Assembly: GCA_029721515.1 (NCBI GenBank)
Contig: CM056563.1
Coordinates: 12,106,954 to 12,170,953, forward strand
Direction: 5' to 3'
Length of the DNA: 64,000 bases
Source: Synanceia verrucosa
Lineage: Eukaryota > Chordata > Actinopteri > Perciformes > Synanceiidae
The position numbers and the translations under genes were made by a program. The notes below the pieces were generated by a model. It did not search any database, was not told the DNA's origin, and was given only the letters and a program-made list of their open reading frames with translations. This document shows positions 21,301 to 31,090 of the stretch, one piece after another (within the stretch, counting starts at the first letter, position 1; every line of letters starts with the position of its first letter).

Positions 21301-24300
21301 CCAGTTGGAGCTGAAACACAAGGTGACACACTGAATGCTGCTATCACTTTTTCCCCACTGAGGTTGTATTTCACCTATTGGCCTACAAACCAATAAACAA
21401 CAGCTTACACAGTGCCACGTGTAGTGGAGTTTGACCAATAACCAATAATTTGTTTAAACCAATACAAATAATACTATTTTTTTTATCTTCATAGGCCAAT
21501 ACAATACAATGTTTTATGTGTTAGTATCAATTCAGGGTTAGTTAAATGCATGTTTTCTTGTTAAAAACATTACACTTTTTTCAAGGATTTAACAGGTGAT
21601 ATGGTATTTACTGATACAAGTATTGGTTGATCTAAAATTTCAACTGCAAAATTGAGGTAGAGGTTTGTTGTGTTGGAATCTGATGTCACTCAAATTACTG
21701 AAACGTCAAAATGATTGAACAGTGTCTAGTGGATCCAGGGGTATTTTTATTGCTAGGTTAAATCAATTTAGGAAGTACGTCATGCACAGTAGAGCTAGAT
21801 AAAAAAATTGTTGTGCAGTTGTTAAAAAACAGGTAACTGTGATGTGCAATTGTAGTGGATATTTCACATAATAATGCATGCTTGAATTAAGGCTGATAAA
21901 GGTCTTTTGTTTTCCAGCTGTCAGTCCCAGCAGCGTGAGCCCATCCACCACCATCTTGTCATCCTCACCTCCAAGTATCCAGCCAGTGACCATCCAGGCT
22001 CAACTCCCAGGCCTGACCACTGCGTCTCCTATCCTGGCCACATCAGCAAGCCCACCAGTTCAAACCATCGCACCCCACATACAGCAAGTACCTGTAAGTG
22101 AGTTAGACTGAATAGACCTGTACATACACAATAAATGTGGTGAACTCCTTGTTTGTGTATTATGGAACCAAAAGCAGATTTTTATGTGTGTTTTCTCAGG
22201 TGTTGCTGCAACCCCAGTTCATCAAAGCTGAGTCTCTGTTGCTGACCACTCTGAAGCATGACCCGTGCATTGTCACTACTACTCCTACATCCCTGGCCAC
22301 CACCACCCCTGTACAGAGCACTTCTCTGCACGTCACATGCGACTTAACACATTGTACACTGATTTTACTGTGCATTATTTATGCAACTGTCCACCTTTTT
22401 TACCCCCTCAGGCTTTCATGGGTGGTGGCACCATCCTGACCACGGTGCCTGTTATGGTGGACACTGATAAGCTGCCTATCAACCGCATCACCATCGGCAA
22501 CAAGCAGGTGGGCCAACCACACAAGGGCGAGAAGCGCACAGCCCACAATGCCATTGAGAAGCGTTACCGCTCCTCTATTAATGACAAGATCATCGAGCTC
22601 AAAGATCTGGTGGCTGGTACTGAGGCCAAGGTAGGAACGAATAGCATTTAAAGCGATATTTACAAAGGTAACTACGGTTCTATGAATCCTGAATGACCGC
22701 CAGAAGGCGGGCAGCAGGGATGAAATAGAGCTGCACTGTGTAGGATTTGGTGGCATCTAGGGGTGAGTTTACAGTTTACAAAGAATTGAAACACATTCCA
22801 CGTGTTTAGGCGAACCACAAGGTTTGTCTGTTCTGGTTGACTGTAGAAATATTGTGTCCCTTTATAGACGTAAACAGCTCTGGAAACACTTATTCTTAGA
22901 TGATTATACACAAAAGAAAACATACTTATTAATATTATATTCCATTTCTGTCAAATGTTACACACTGTTCTTTTAACTTCATTGCAAAATCTGGCATTAC
23001 CAACAATGAGAAAAGGAGGAAGCAATTCTTATAATTATTTTGTTTCTACTGTGTCATAGCTCAACAAATCTGCAGTGCTGAAGAAAGCTATCGACTACAT
23101 CCGCTACCTGCAGCAGGCAAACCAGAAACTGAAGCAGGAGAACATGGCATTTAAACTGGCAGCCCAGAAAAACAGTACGTGCTGAAAATCTGTCTCTCTT
23201 CATTCCATAAATGCTTCTCTGCTATTTATTTCTTTTCCTCAAAAGTAAGTAATTCAGTTGACCTTTTGTGATGAGGTCTATTGATAACTGGCTTATGCTG
23301 AAATGACAGATGTGAAATTGAAGGTTGAAGACATTTTTGCTTTTATACCACTGATTGACCTCCTAATTGCTCTTTCCTTTCCTCTCTGTTCAGAGTCTCT
23401 CAAGGACCTTGTTGCCATGGAGGTGGATGGACCGGCTGATGTGAAGAACGAGCTGCCCACCCCGCCAGCTTCTGACGTGGGCTCCCCCACCTCTTTCTCA
23501 CACTGTGGCAGTGACTCAGAGCCTGACAGTCCGATGGGGGAGGACACAAAGGTATATGGCTCTGCATTATTTAAAAACTGTTTTGTGGCAAAGTTTTAAC
23601 AGCCATCAGGTTAATAGATCAATCACTCACACCATATTTCATCAGCACAACAAAAATATGTGGTTGCTTTCTATGTCTACATTTGTGTCATGTTGAGTTT
23701 TGCTAAATGCCGCTCTCTGGTCCCTCTTCTACCCAGCAGCCAAGTGTGGGTGTGTTACACCAGTCAGCAGGAAGCAATACTGGTGGCATGTTGGACCGAT
23801 CCCGCATGGCGTTGTGCGCCTTCACCTTCCTCTTCCTCTCCCTCAACCCTTTGGCCGCGCTGCTCTGCTCATCCGGCAGCAGCTCACCTGGAAACTCAGC
23901 AGTCACTGCCACCCATCATGCAGGAAGGAGCGTCCTGGGTGTGGACATCACAGGTAAAATGAACCCTCTGCCGTCAAAGTTTACATACAAATCTGGTTTC
24001 ATGTGATGTATTCTAATACATTAGGACTCCAAAAATGATAAATGAAATGTTTTTTTGTAGCGGATTCGTGGGGCTGGATGGACTGGATGCTACCAACTAT
24101 CCTTGTGTGGCTGCTGAACGGTATTCTGGTGTCAGGGGTTCTGATCCGACTCCTGGTGTACGGAGAGCCTGTAACCAGACCACACTCTGGATCCTCAGTC
24201 CTGTTCTGGAGGCACCGCAAGCAGGCTGACCTGGATCTGGCTAGAGTATGTTTATGATGTTGTTGTTTATTTTTTTACTCAATACAGACTAATGACATTC

Positions 24301-27300
24301 CAAAAGAGAGCTCTATATCTCCATATTCTGCCTCAGGAGTTTTCTTTGATCTGCTCTTCCTCACCACCACTTTCACCCTCCTCAGGGAGATTTTGCCCAG
24401 GCCAGTCAGAACCTGTGGACTTGCCTTAAGGCTCTTGGTCGTCCCTTACCCATCTCTCAGTTGGACCTGGCCTGTGCTGCGCTCTGGTCCCTGCTTAGAT
24501 TCTGTCTCCAGCGTCTCTGGGTGGGCCGCTGGCTGGCTGCCAGGGCTGGTGGGCTGCGATCTGACCGCCCCCTGCAGGAAGATGCCTGCAAAAGCAGCCG
24601 TGATGCCGCCCTGGTTTACCACCGCCTGCACCAGCTACACATGACAGGTGGGTTGGTGGGAAAAATCCTGCTTCTAAATCAAATCAGTATGGGAGACTGA
24701 ACACTGGCAGCTGCTGTCGAAGTGGCAGAATCTCATGTGATTAAACTCAAAGCCAGTTTTTGCTGCAAGAGTCAATGCCAATAAAGTCAATGTCAATAAA
24801 CACTTTATTGACTAAGATTGCAAAACATTTTTATGACTCTTATATATTTTTATTCTCTGTAAAATAAAGTATTTATTTAATAATAATTTAAGTATATTTC
24901 CTGTGTTGCATTTGTTCATACAGGTAAGCTGAATGGTAGCCACCTATCAGCGGTGCACATGGCTCTCAGTGCAGTGAACCTGGCAGAGTGTGCTGGCTCC
25001 TGTTTGCCTGTAGCCAGTCTGGCTGAGGTCTACGTCTCTGCAGCTCTTCGGGTCAAAGCCAGCATGCCAAGGATCCTGCACTTTACCTCTGTAAGTCCCC
25101 TTGGTTTGAACCACAGACTGTATATCAAGATAGATGACATGACAGCTCCCCAAAAGTGAAGCTAAAACATCTCCATTTCCCTCTGACGACTGGATGCAGC
25201 ATAGGTCATAAATCCTACTCCCTCCAGTTAGCAGATGGGAGACAGACCAAACTAAAACATCAAAGTACACATCTATTTTTTTTTCCAAAGATGGTTTCTG
25301 TTATTTTATGTAACTGTAAACATTTTCAAGTGTTTATTTTCCTGATAAGTTTGGTTTCAATGAATTATTTGATGCTAAAAAGGGGGGGTGACACGTCATG
25401 ATATACAATCTAAGGGTTGAACGTTGCCAACCGTCTCTCGCAGTTTATATTTATTATATTGTGCAAATGTAATATTTAATTTCATTGTTTTTGCATGGAT
25501 GCTGTCAGAATGAAGTGCTTACACATCATCATATCCTGTTTAGAGTTCAAATGATATGCACTTAAACAACAAGCAGTCAATGTTTGGCTCATTTGTCTTC
25601 CATGTTTAATAAACATGACTTTGTGACTTCCAGAAGCTATAAACTAGAAGTGTGATTTCAACTCCTATGAGAAATAAGAGTGATGGAGTTATCTCTTGTT
25701 GTCTTTATTCTGTAGCGTGTTTTCCTGAGCAGTGCCCGCCAGGCATGCCTGTCATCCAGTGGCAGTGTGCCTCCAGCTATGCAGTGGCTGTGTCATCCTC
25801 TAGGTCACCGCTTCTTTGTGGATGGGGACTGGGCTATTCGCAGCACTCCTAAAGAAAGCATCTACAGTCAGGCTGGCAACACTGGTCAGTGCACACACAA
25901 TGTACTTCACACTCCTTATAAACACTCCATAAAGTAGAGTCGCACTGAGGCAGCTGTGTTTCTCATGTTAATGGTTAATGGTCTGTTGGTACTCTTGCAG
26001 TGGATCCTCTGGCCCAGGTGACTCAGGCGTTCAGGGAGCACCTTCTGGAGAAGGCCTTGTACTGCGTAGCTCAGCCTCATGGACAGAAAAGCCCCAGCCA
26101 GGGAGAGGGGTGAGAAAACATCACACTCAATAAATAACTCACTCTAAAGTCTGTGGTCTTAAACTTTGACTTTTTTAATGGTTGATCCAACAGTGCAAAA
26201 TGTAAATTCTTGCAATTTTTCAACTGGTCTTAAAATTTTGATCAGGACTGTATGTAGCAGATTAATATAACAGATTTGAAACTGTCTTGTATGTTCACAT
26301 TAACCATTCAGTGGGTCTTTCTCCTCAGGGAGTATGCTGATGCCCTGGAGTACCTCCAGCTGTTGATAAGTGCTTCAGATGCAGCTGGTGCCACCTCCCA
26401 GTCCTTTGCGATCGGCTCTAACATGGCCACTGTGACGGGTAAGTCGCTGTCATTTCTGGCAACAACAGAGCAATAACACTATAATCAATCCACTGTGAAG
26501 ACATTTTATTGTGAAATGAAAACATATGGGAAAACGTTCTGCTCTTTTTGATAATGTAACATCAGAAAAACATTAGGGCCAATCAGTGGCAGCAGTTTTT
26601 GAATCTCACCCCAAAAAACAGCTTCCTAAAGTATGCAACCAAACACTCACAGAGTGAGACTACTTGTGCTGCTCAAGTATATCGGCACATTCAAGCGTAG
26701 ATTTGTGATCCTTTCTTCATTACTGCTTATCTTTTTTCTGAGAGAATTGCATTTGCTTTTCCCGCATCTTTCAGTCTCTTCACCCCCCACTGTTCGATTT
26801 CCTTAATGGGCGTGCAAAATAAGAAGCAGTGAGATAAAGTCCATTTTTATAGTTTGGAGATCGAGTGGCTTGTTTTCCACTGGGTTGACGTTCCCCCTCC
26901 CACCATTCTCCTCACTGATCACAGATCTGAGCAAAAGGGGGCTTGGTGAAAGGGAGGCATCCACTAGATTGCTTCATCTATCTTCAGCACTGTCAAATCA
27001 GTGATCACCTTAAGAGGAGGGAGGAAGGGAAGGAGGAGAGGCTGCACCAGGATTTTAATACGAGACTTTTCTTGGCAGGTCGCTCACAGTGTGAGAAGTC
27101 TGAGTGGCAAAATGGCTGCTTTCTCTCAGCTTGTTGTGACTCTGCTTGACGGGAGAAACGGATTGATTCAGATCAAAATACAGACAAAATACACACTGTG
27201 TGTGTGTGTGTGTGCGCGCTCGTTCACTCATGGGGGGGATTCAGATATTGCGCGTTTGTTTGACTGCGGGTGTCTCACCTCCTGAGTGCTTTTGTTCCAA

Positions 27301-27875
27301 CTTCCAGGCTGTGACCCCCACTCAAAGTGGTGGTCCTCGGTTACCGTGGTGATCATCAACTGGCTCCAAGGAGATGATGCCGCAGCAGAGAGACTGTACC
27401 CGACTGTTGAGCACCTGCCCCGCAGCCTGCAGAACGCAGAGTAAGTTAGGACACACACACTTTGGACCCTCTGCAGCCAGCCTAAAAAGTGTGTTGCATA
27501 ACCCTTTATCTGCAGAGGTTATGCTTCCACTTCTTTAACCTGTGTCCTCTGTCTCTACCCCCACTCGCTGTGTCAGGAGTCTTTTGCCCAAGGCATGTTT
27601 GAACACGTTCAGGGCGGTGAGGGCTCTGCTGTCCAAGCCTGAGAACTGCCAGCTGAGTCTGAGCTACAGCGACAAGGCTAGCGCCCTCCTACGAGACAGC
27701 CTCAACCTAGGACCACACTGCCACAGCTCCAGTTTAGACAAGGTACACACTTTCTCACACACAAGTTTTGGGGAGGGTGACAGCATACACACAAAATCAC
27801 AGAATAACAGATGCACTCACACATATGCGTGGAAAAAATTGTCAAAACTGAAAACTGGCCACACACACACACACA

Positions 27876-27920
<45 letters not shown>

Positions 27921-30814
27921 CACAGAACAAAGCCAGACACTTTTCCACAGACTGTCAGCACCCCTATAGCAACTCCTCTCTGTGATCCGGCAGTGTCCTA
28001 CCCTCTGGCGTTCAGCAGATGGTGATGCTGGTGGATAGGTAGCTCATCACATGTAGTGGATGTGTGTGTGTGTGTGTCTATGGCCAGAGCTGTGGTGCAT
28101 TGTAGTTGCATTGCATGTGTGCCTCAGCAGAGTGCAATGTACCTGCAGTGCAACACAGAGCTGGGCCCCTAACGGCAGAACACACAGAGCTCTGTTGTCG
28201 TAGTAACTCCGCTATCATTCTGAGCATTTAATGTTTGTTTTTATGATTCCCAATAATGTCATTTTATTCTGTACATTAACACTATAAAGCAATAACCATG
28301 TCAGATGTTGCCCATAAATGCTTACAAATGTTAGCTGAAAAGTTGTAGTTTGGTATCATTACACCGTTCAGTATAACAAATATTAAGTAGACATTTTAAC
28401 AGTAAACCATGACAGATGCTGCTTTTTCTTGTGTTTGGCTAATTTTTTCCCCCATATTGCTTTGCCCTCAGGGTAGAAACAGTTGTCGTTGTCATTTTGG
28501 TATCGATACCAGTACCAAAATTTATTTTGATACTTTTCCAAATAAAAAGAAAACACAATAAATGTTGTTATTGACTTTATTTTAATAGAAAACCGTTTAG
28601 CTATAACTATGTATCAGTAAACAAAATAAAATACCACAAAGACAGGCTTTTCTAATGCACAGACAACAAAATTTTAAAATAAATAAAATAAAAGCTATGA
28701 TTCAAAACACTAAAATGTTCTTATTGCATTAAAAACAATATTAGAACAATGTAATAAAATATGATTTAGTACCGGTATACCGAACAAGCCTAGAAACTAG
28801 GGATGCCCGTCCATACATATACACACTAATTTTGTCAACTAATTGATTAATTCCACAAAGAATCATGCAAAAGAGACTAATTTACCCCAAAAAATCATGG
28901 TTGAATCAGACCTAAAGGATCAATTAGTTGACTTAGCAGAGAAAAGTTGCATATCCTTAAGTTTTGTCTTTAAACTACACATTCCTCACATATCAGTATC
29001 CAACTTGTGGCTCAATGGCTCTTATTGCAGTGAATGTGTCCTAAGCTTGCATCACCTCCCCCCTCTCTCTCCCTCTCTAGGTCGTCCAGCTGCTCTTGTG
29101 TGATCTCCTGTTGGTGATGAGGACCAATGTGTGGCGCCTGCAGCAGCAGCAGGGGGTCGGTCCAGCAGGGTCAAGCCCGGTGGGTACCAGCGGCACCACA
29201 GGAGTCCACCAGGCCTCGCCACCAGAGCTCCAAGGCTTTCAGCAAGATCTCAGCTCCCTACGCAAGCTGGCACACAGTTTCAGACCTGCAATGCGAAGAG
29301 TATGTATCCCAGTATTTGTCACAACAGTTTAGCTATTTTAGCTTTTGCAACTACTCAGTAAAAGTTATCAGGAGTGAGAAGTTCATTGCTGTCATTTATT
29401 TTTGAATGTTATTTCCTCTCAGTCTGACACACAAACAGACAGTCAAACGTGATTGACAGGCACTCTGGGATTTATTAAAACAAGGGGAAAGATATATGCA
29501 GCCCCTGTGTTGGTGTGCTGGCATCGCCAGCCACGACTCATCAAAACGGGACTTAAAAGTGTCATAAGCCATGTTTGTATGTAGCTGGAATAGTGAACAG
29601 TCTGCAGTACGTACGTGTGTGTGTGTGTGTGTGACACACACAAAAGTACCTCCTGTGCACATATTTGCAGGCGATCCATACAATTCTCTGTGGAAATTAG
29701 CTTGGAGGTGTTGCAGCGCACACACACACACACACACCCCTGAGGCAAGTGTTTAGCAGCATTGTTCACAAGGCTTCAAAGTCTCTGAGGTTGAGCTGAA
29801 TATTCTGTATGAGTCATCATCCCTCCTCCTCGTCATTACTCGTCCCTCTGTCTCTTTCCAGCTGTTCCTTCATGAAGCTACAGCCAGGCTGATGGCAGGA
29901 GCCAGTCCCACTCGCACACATCAGCTCCTGGATCGCTCACTACGTCGCAGGGCAACGCCCGGAGCAAAGACAGGTGTGTTTGCCATGTACTTTTGTTGAC
30001 TTTATTTTTTTCATCCATTCTACACAAGTAATTCTTTCTGCAGGCTTTTTGCTGCTCGTCTTACATTATTCCGTAGCAAACCATTATTTCTCCAGGTGTC
30101 ATATTTTCTAGTAATTTCTGCATTTGCACCACCTGTTAAACCTCAGCATTGTAGAATCATTTGTCATTGATAAATTCAGGCATTTTTTCCCCATGTGCAG
30201 GTACTGTGGGCAGTATGAGGAGCTCTGATAAAATAATCAGAATTTGACATTGTTTGTATAGGATATGCAGCAGTTAGGTAGCATTAAAGTAAAATTCAAA
30301 CTTACTAAAAAACTTCTAAAGTGGACGCTGCTATTCTCCAAACATGAATTTTTAGATGTGTTTTCTTACAGCTCTTGAAATAAAAGCTGTAGAGAGCTGA
30401 GAAACACTGAATGGCTGTAATCAGCAGCTCTAATCAGCTTCTCATCTATTTTGCCCAACTGTTTACGACGCTAATTTCCATCAGTAATGAAACACCAAGC
30501 AGCTGCGGTCTGATTGGCCGACGATGGGTGACGACATCGAAAAGCTCGCCTGGAATACCACGGTAATGACATTCTTTGTGTGTTTGTGTGCAGAGGAGTG
30601 CGAGACACGGCCGGGCCAGCGGGAACAGGCGGAGGCTGTGATGTTAGCATGCCGCTACCTCCCTCCCTCCTTCCTGTCTGCTCCTGGCCAGCGGGTGGGC
30701 ATGCTGGCGGACGCAGCCCGCACCCTGGAGAAGCTGGGAGACAAGAGGACTCTCCACGACTGCCAGCAAATGATCATCAAGCTGGGCAGCGGCACAACTG
30801 TCACCAACAGCTAG
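18247..30814 (+). CDS. srebf1: Sterol regulatory element-binding protein 1, complete
   Basis: ER-membrane-bound bHLH-leucine zipper factor that activates lipogenic genes after proteolytic release in the Golgi. Exons: 18247-18352, 20387-20935, 21918-22093, 22200-22331, 22412-22630, 23060-23174, 23394-23551, 23737-23953, 24061-24245, 24386-24647, 24924-25090, 25716-25884, 26001-26109, 26329-26438, 27308-27440, 27577-27742, 29081-29299, 29862-29973, 30594-30814. They sum to 3,525 nt, exactly 1,174 codons plus TAG (human 1,147). Domain order: acidic N-terminus, Pro/Ser-rich region, bHLH-LZ (about residues 361-440), two membrane segments around a lumenal loop (about 509-590), then the SCAP-binding regulatory domain. 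The N-terminus MNSLSFDD corresponds to the long (1a-type) form. Every exon junction is in phase and all key residues are intact. Confidence 0.97.
18353..20386 (+). other. srebf1: srebf1 intron 1
   Basis: About 2 kb, noncoding. It holds a (CT)n microsatellite near 19314-19338 and otherwise AT-rich unique sequence. A tissue-specific alternative promoter could sit here, as in mammals, but nothing diagnostic was seen. Confidence 0.6.
20387..22331 (+). CDS. srebf1: srebf1 coding exons 2-4: Pro/Ser/Thr-rich region
   Basis: Exon 20387-20935 starts DMLQLITNQDMEFGLFDNPP, the block shared by all SREBP-1 forms, then becomes strongly Pro/Ser/Thr/Gln-rich. Exon 21918-22093 continues this and ends HIQQVPV. 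Exon 22200-22331 encodes LLQPQFIKAESLLLTTLK, homologous to the human LLQPHFIKADSLLLTAMK. The donor of the last exon is ambiguous: CAC|GTCACA at 22331 gives the better length match to human, whereas CCT|GTACAG at 22310 also keeps frame and would remove seven residues. Confidence 0.85.
22412..23174 (+). CDS. srebf1: srebf1 coding exons 5-6: bHLH-leucine zipper
   Basis: Exons 22412-22630 and 23060-23174. Basic region GEKRTAHNAIEKRYRSS with the SREBP-specific Tyr (about residue 373) in place of the Arg used by other bHLH proteins, which lets SREBPs bind both SREs and E-boxes. Helix 1 is INDKIIELKDLV, the loop contains GTEAKLNKSAVLKKA, helix 2 is IDYIRYLQQ and the zipper starts NQKLKQENM. Nearly identical to human SREBP-1 through the DNA-binding part. 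Confidence 0.97.
22728..22973. repeat. Degraded copy of an abundant percomorph dispersed repeat
   Basis: Starts GCACTGTGTAGGATTTGGTG and ends near TGTTACACACTGTTC, giving imperfect inverted ends. Internal blocks GGTTTGTCTGTTCTGG and ATATTATATTCCATTTCTG match the pattern of a repeat I remember from many perciform fish contigs. It lies in srebf1 intron 5 between the two bHLH-encoding exons; another repeat-like piece (GGTAACTACGGTTCTATGAA) sits just upstream near 22667. Confidence 0.6.
23394..24245 (+). CDS. srebf1: srebf1 coding exons 7-9: membrane hairpin and protease sites
   Basis: Exon 23394-23551 encodes a Ser/Pro/acidic linker ending HCGSDSEPDSPMGED. Exon 23737-23953 encodes DRSRMALC (site-2 protease region, cleavage expected at Leu-Cys near residue 511), the first membrane segment with the conserved Asn-Pro pair (SLNPLAALL), and the lumenal loop with RSVL (residues 549-552), matching the site-1 protease RxxL consensus. 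Exon 24061-24245 encodes the second membrane segment (LPTILVWLLNGILVSGVLIR) and the following YGEPVTRPHSG. The acceptor of exon 23737 is a tandem CAGCAG. Confidence 0.95.
24386..30814 (+). CDS. srebf1: srebf1 coding exons 10-19: C-terminal regulatory domain
   Basis: Ten exons encode the cytosolic domain that binds SCAP. Landmarks in order are RHRKQADLDLARGDFAQASQ, LQRLWVGRWLAARAGGLR, SALNLAEC shown here as SAVNLAECAG, GHRFFVDGDWAI, VDPLAQVTQAFREHLLEKAL, WWSSVTVVIINWL, LRTNVW-type MRTNVWRLQ, FRPAMRRLFLHEATARLMAG, and the ending DCQQMIIKLGSGTTVTNS. The Gln run in exon 29081-29299 is short (QQQQ). Each matches human SREBP-1 closely, including the terminal GGGTTVTSS-type end. Confidence 0.95.
25113..25410. 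repeat. Dispersed fish repeat fragment in srebf1 intron 11
   Basis: Contains CACAGACTGTATATCAAGAT followed by GACATGACAGCTCCCCAAAA and CATCTCCATTTCCCTCTG, a combination I recognise from many teleost contigs. No coding potential. Borders are approximate. Confidence 0.5.
27861..27916. repeat. (CA)n microsatellite in srebf1 intron 16
   Basis: About 28 CA units with one GA interruption, 170 bases upstream of the mir-33 hairpin. Confidence 0.95.
28084..28164 (+). ncRNA. mir33: mir-33 precursor hairpin in srebf1 intron 16
   Basis: The 5' arm at 28095-28115 carries the miR-33 seed (GUGCAUUG) followed by UAGUUGCAUUGCA, identical over 21 bases to the vertebrate miR-33a-5p as I remember it. The 3' arm CAAUGUACCUGCAGUGCAAC pairs with it through a small loop (about UGUGUGCCUCAGCAG), and the stem base CCAG/CUGG closes the hairpin. 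Mammals have MIR33B in an SREBF1 intron and MIR33A in an SREBF2 intron, so the position supports mir-33b orthology. The host gene is on the same strand, so co-transcription with srebf1 is expected. miR-33 is known to repress ABCA1 and fatty-acid oxidation genes. Confidence 0.93.
28490..28790. repeat. AT-rich repeat with paired TATCGATACC/ACCGGTATACC ends
   Basis: Begins near TTGGTATCGATACCAGTACC and ends near TAGTACCGGTATACCGAAC, bracketing an AT-rich core (AATAAAATAAAAGC, etc.). The inverted GGTAC/GTACC ends suggest a small nonautonomous DNA transposon; family not identified. Confidence 0.4.
29607..29642. repeat. (GT)n directly abutting (AC)n: short inverted microsatellite
   Basis: GTACGTACGTGTGTGTGT runs into GACACACACA, so the two halves can pair as a hairpin. 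Located in srebf1 intron 17. A separate (CA)n lies at 29719-29738. Confidence 0.8.
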
Positions 30815-31090
30815 AGGGAAGGGGGTGGGGTGCTGAGAGACATGCATGAACACTGTATATAGAAACATCTCTGAAATACAAAATCACACACAGACCGAAA
30901 AAGAGACACATCCATACAGTCTCTGGCATTTTAGCGTGCAGCTACTGAACAGATATATGTCCAGAGATAGGACTTTCTTTGTGGACTGTCCCTCCCACCA
31001 CCCCAACCCCACATCAGCAAGCACTTGTGGAGTTCACACTCTTGTTGCTATGGATTATTAACAAAATAAAAGAAGCATTCTCAATTATTG
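30815..31090 (+). other. srebf1: srebf1 3' UTR, shortest form
   Basis: Noncoding after the TAG, with AATAAA at 31065-31070. AT-rich unique sequence continues to an ATTAAA at 32276-32281, so a longer 3' UTR of about 1.5 kb is also possible. Confidence 0.5.

Noticed and set aside
27542..27985. 147-codon open frame running past 27742
   Set aside because: Its first part is srebf1 exon 27577-27742; the rest is intron read-through into a CA repeat after a clear GTACAC donor.
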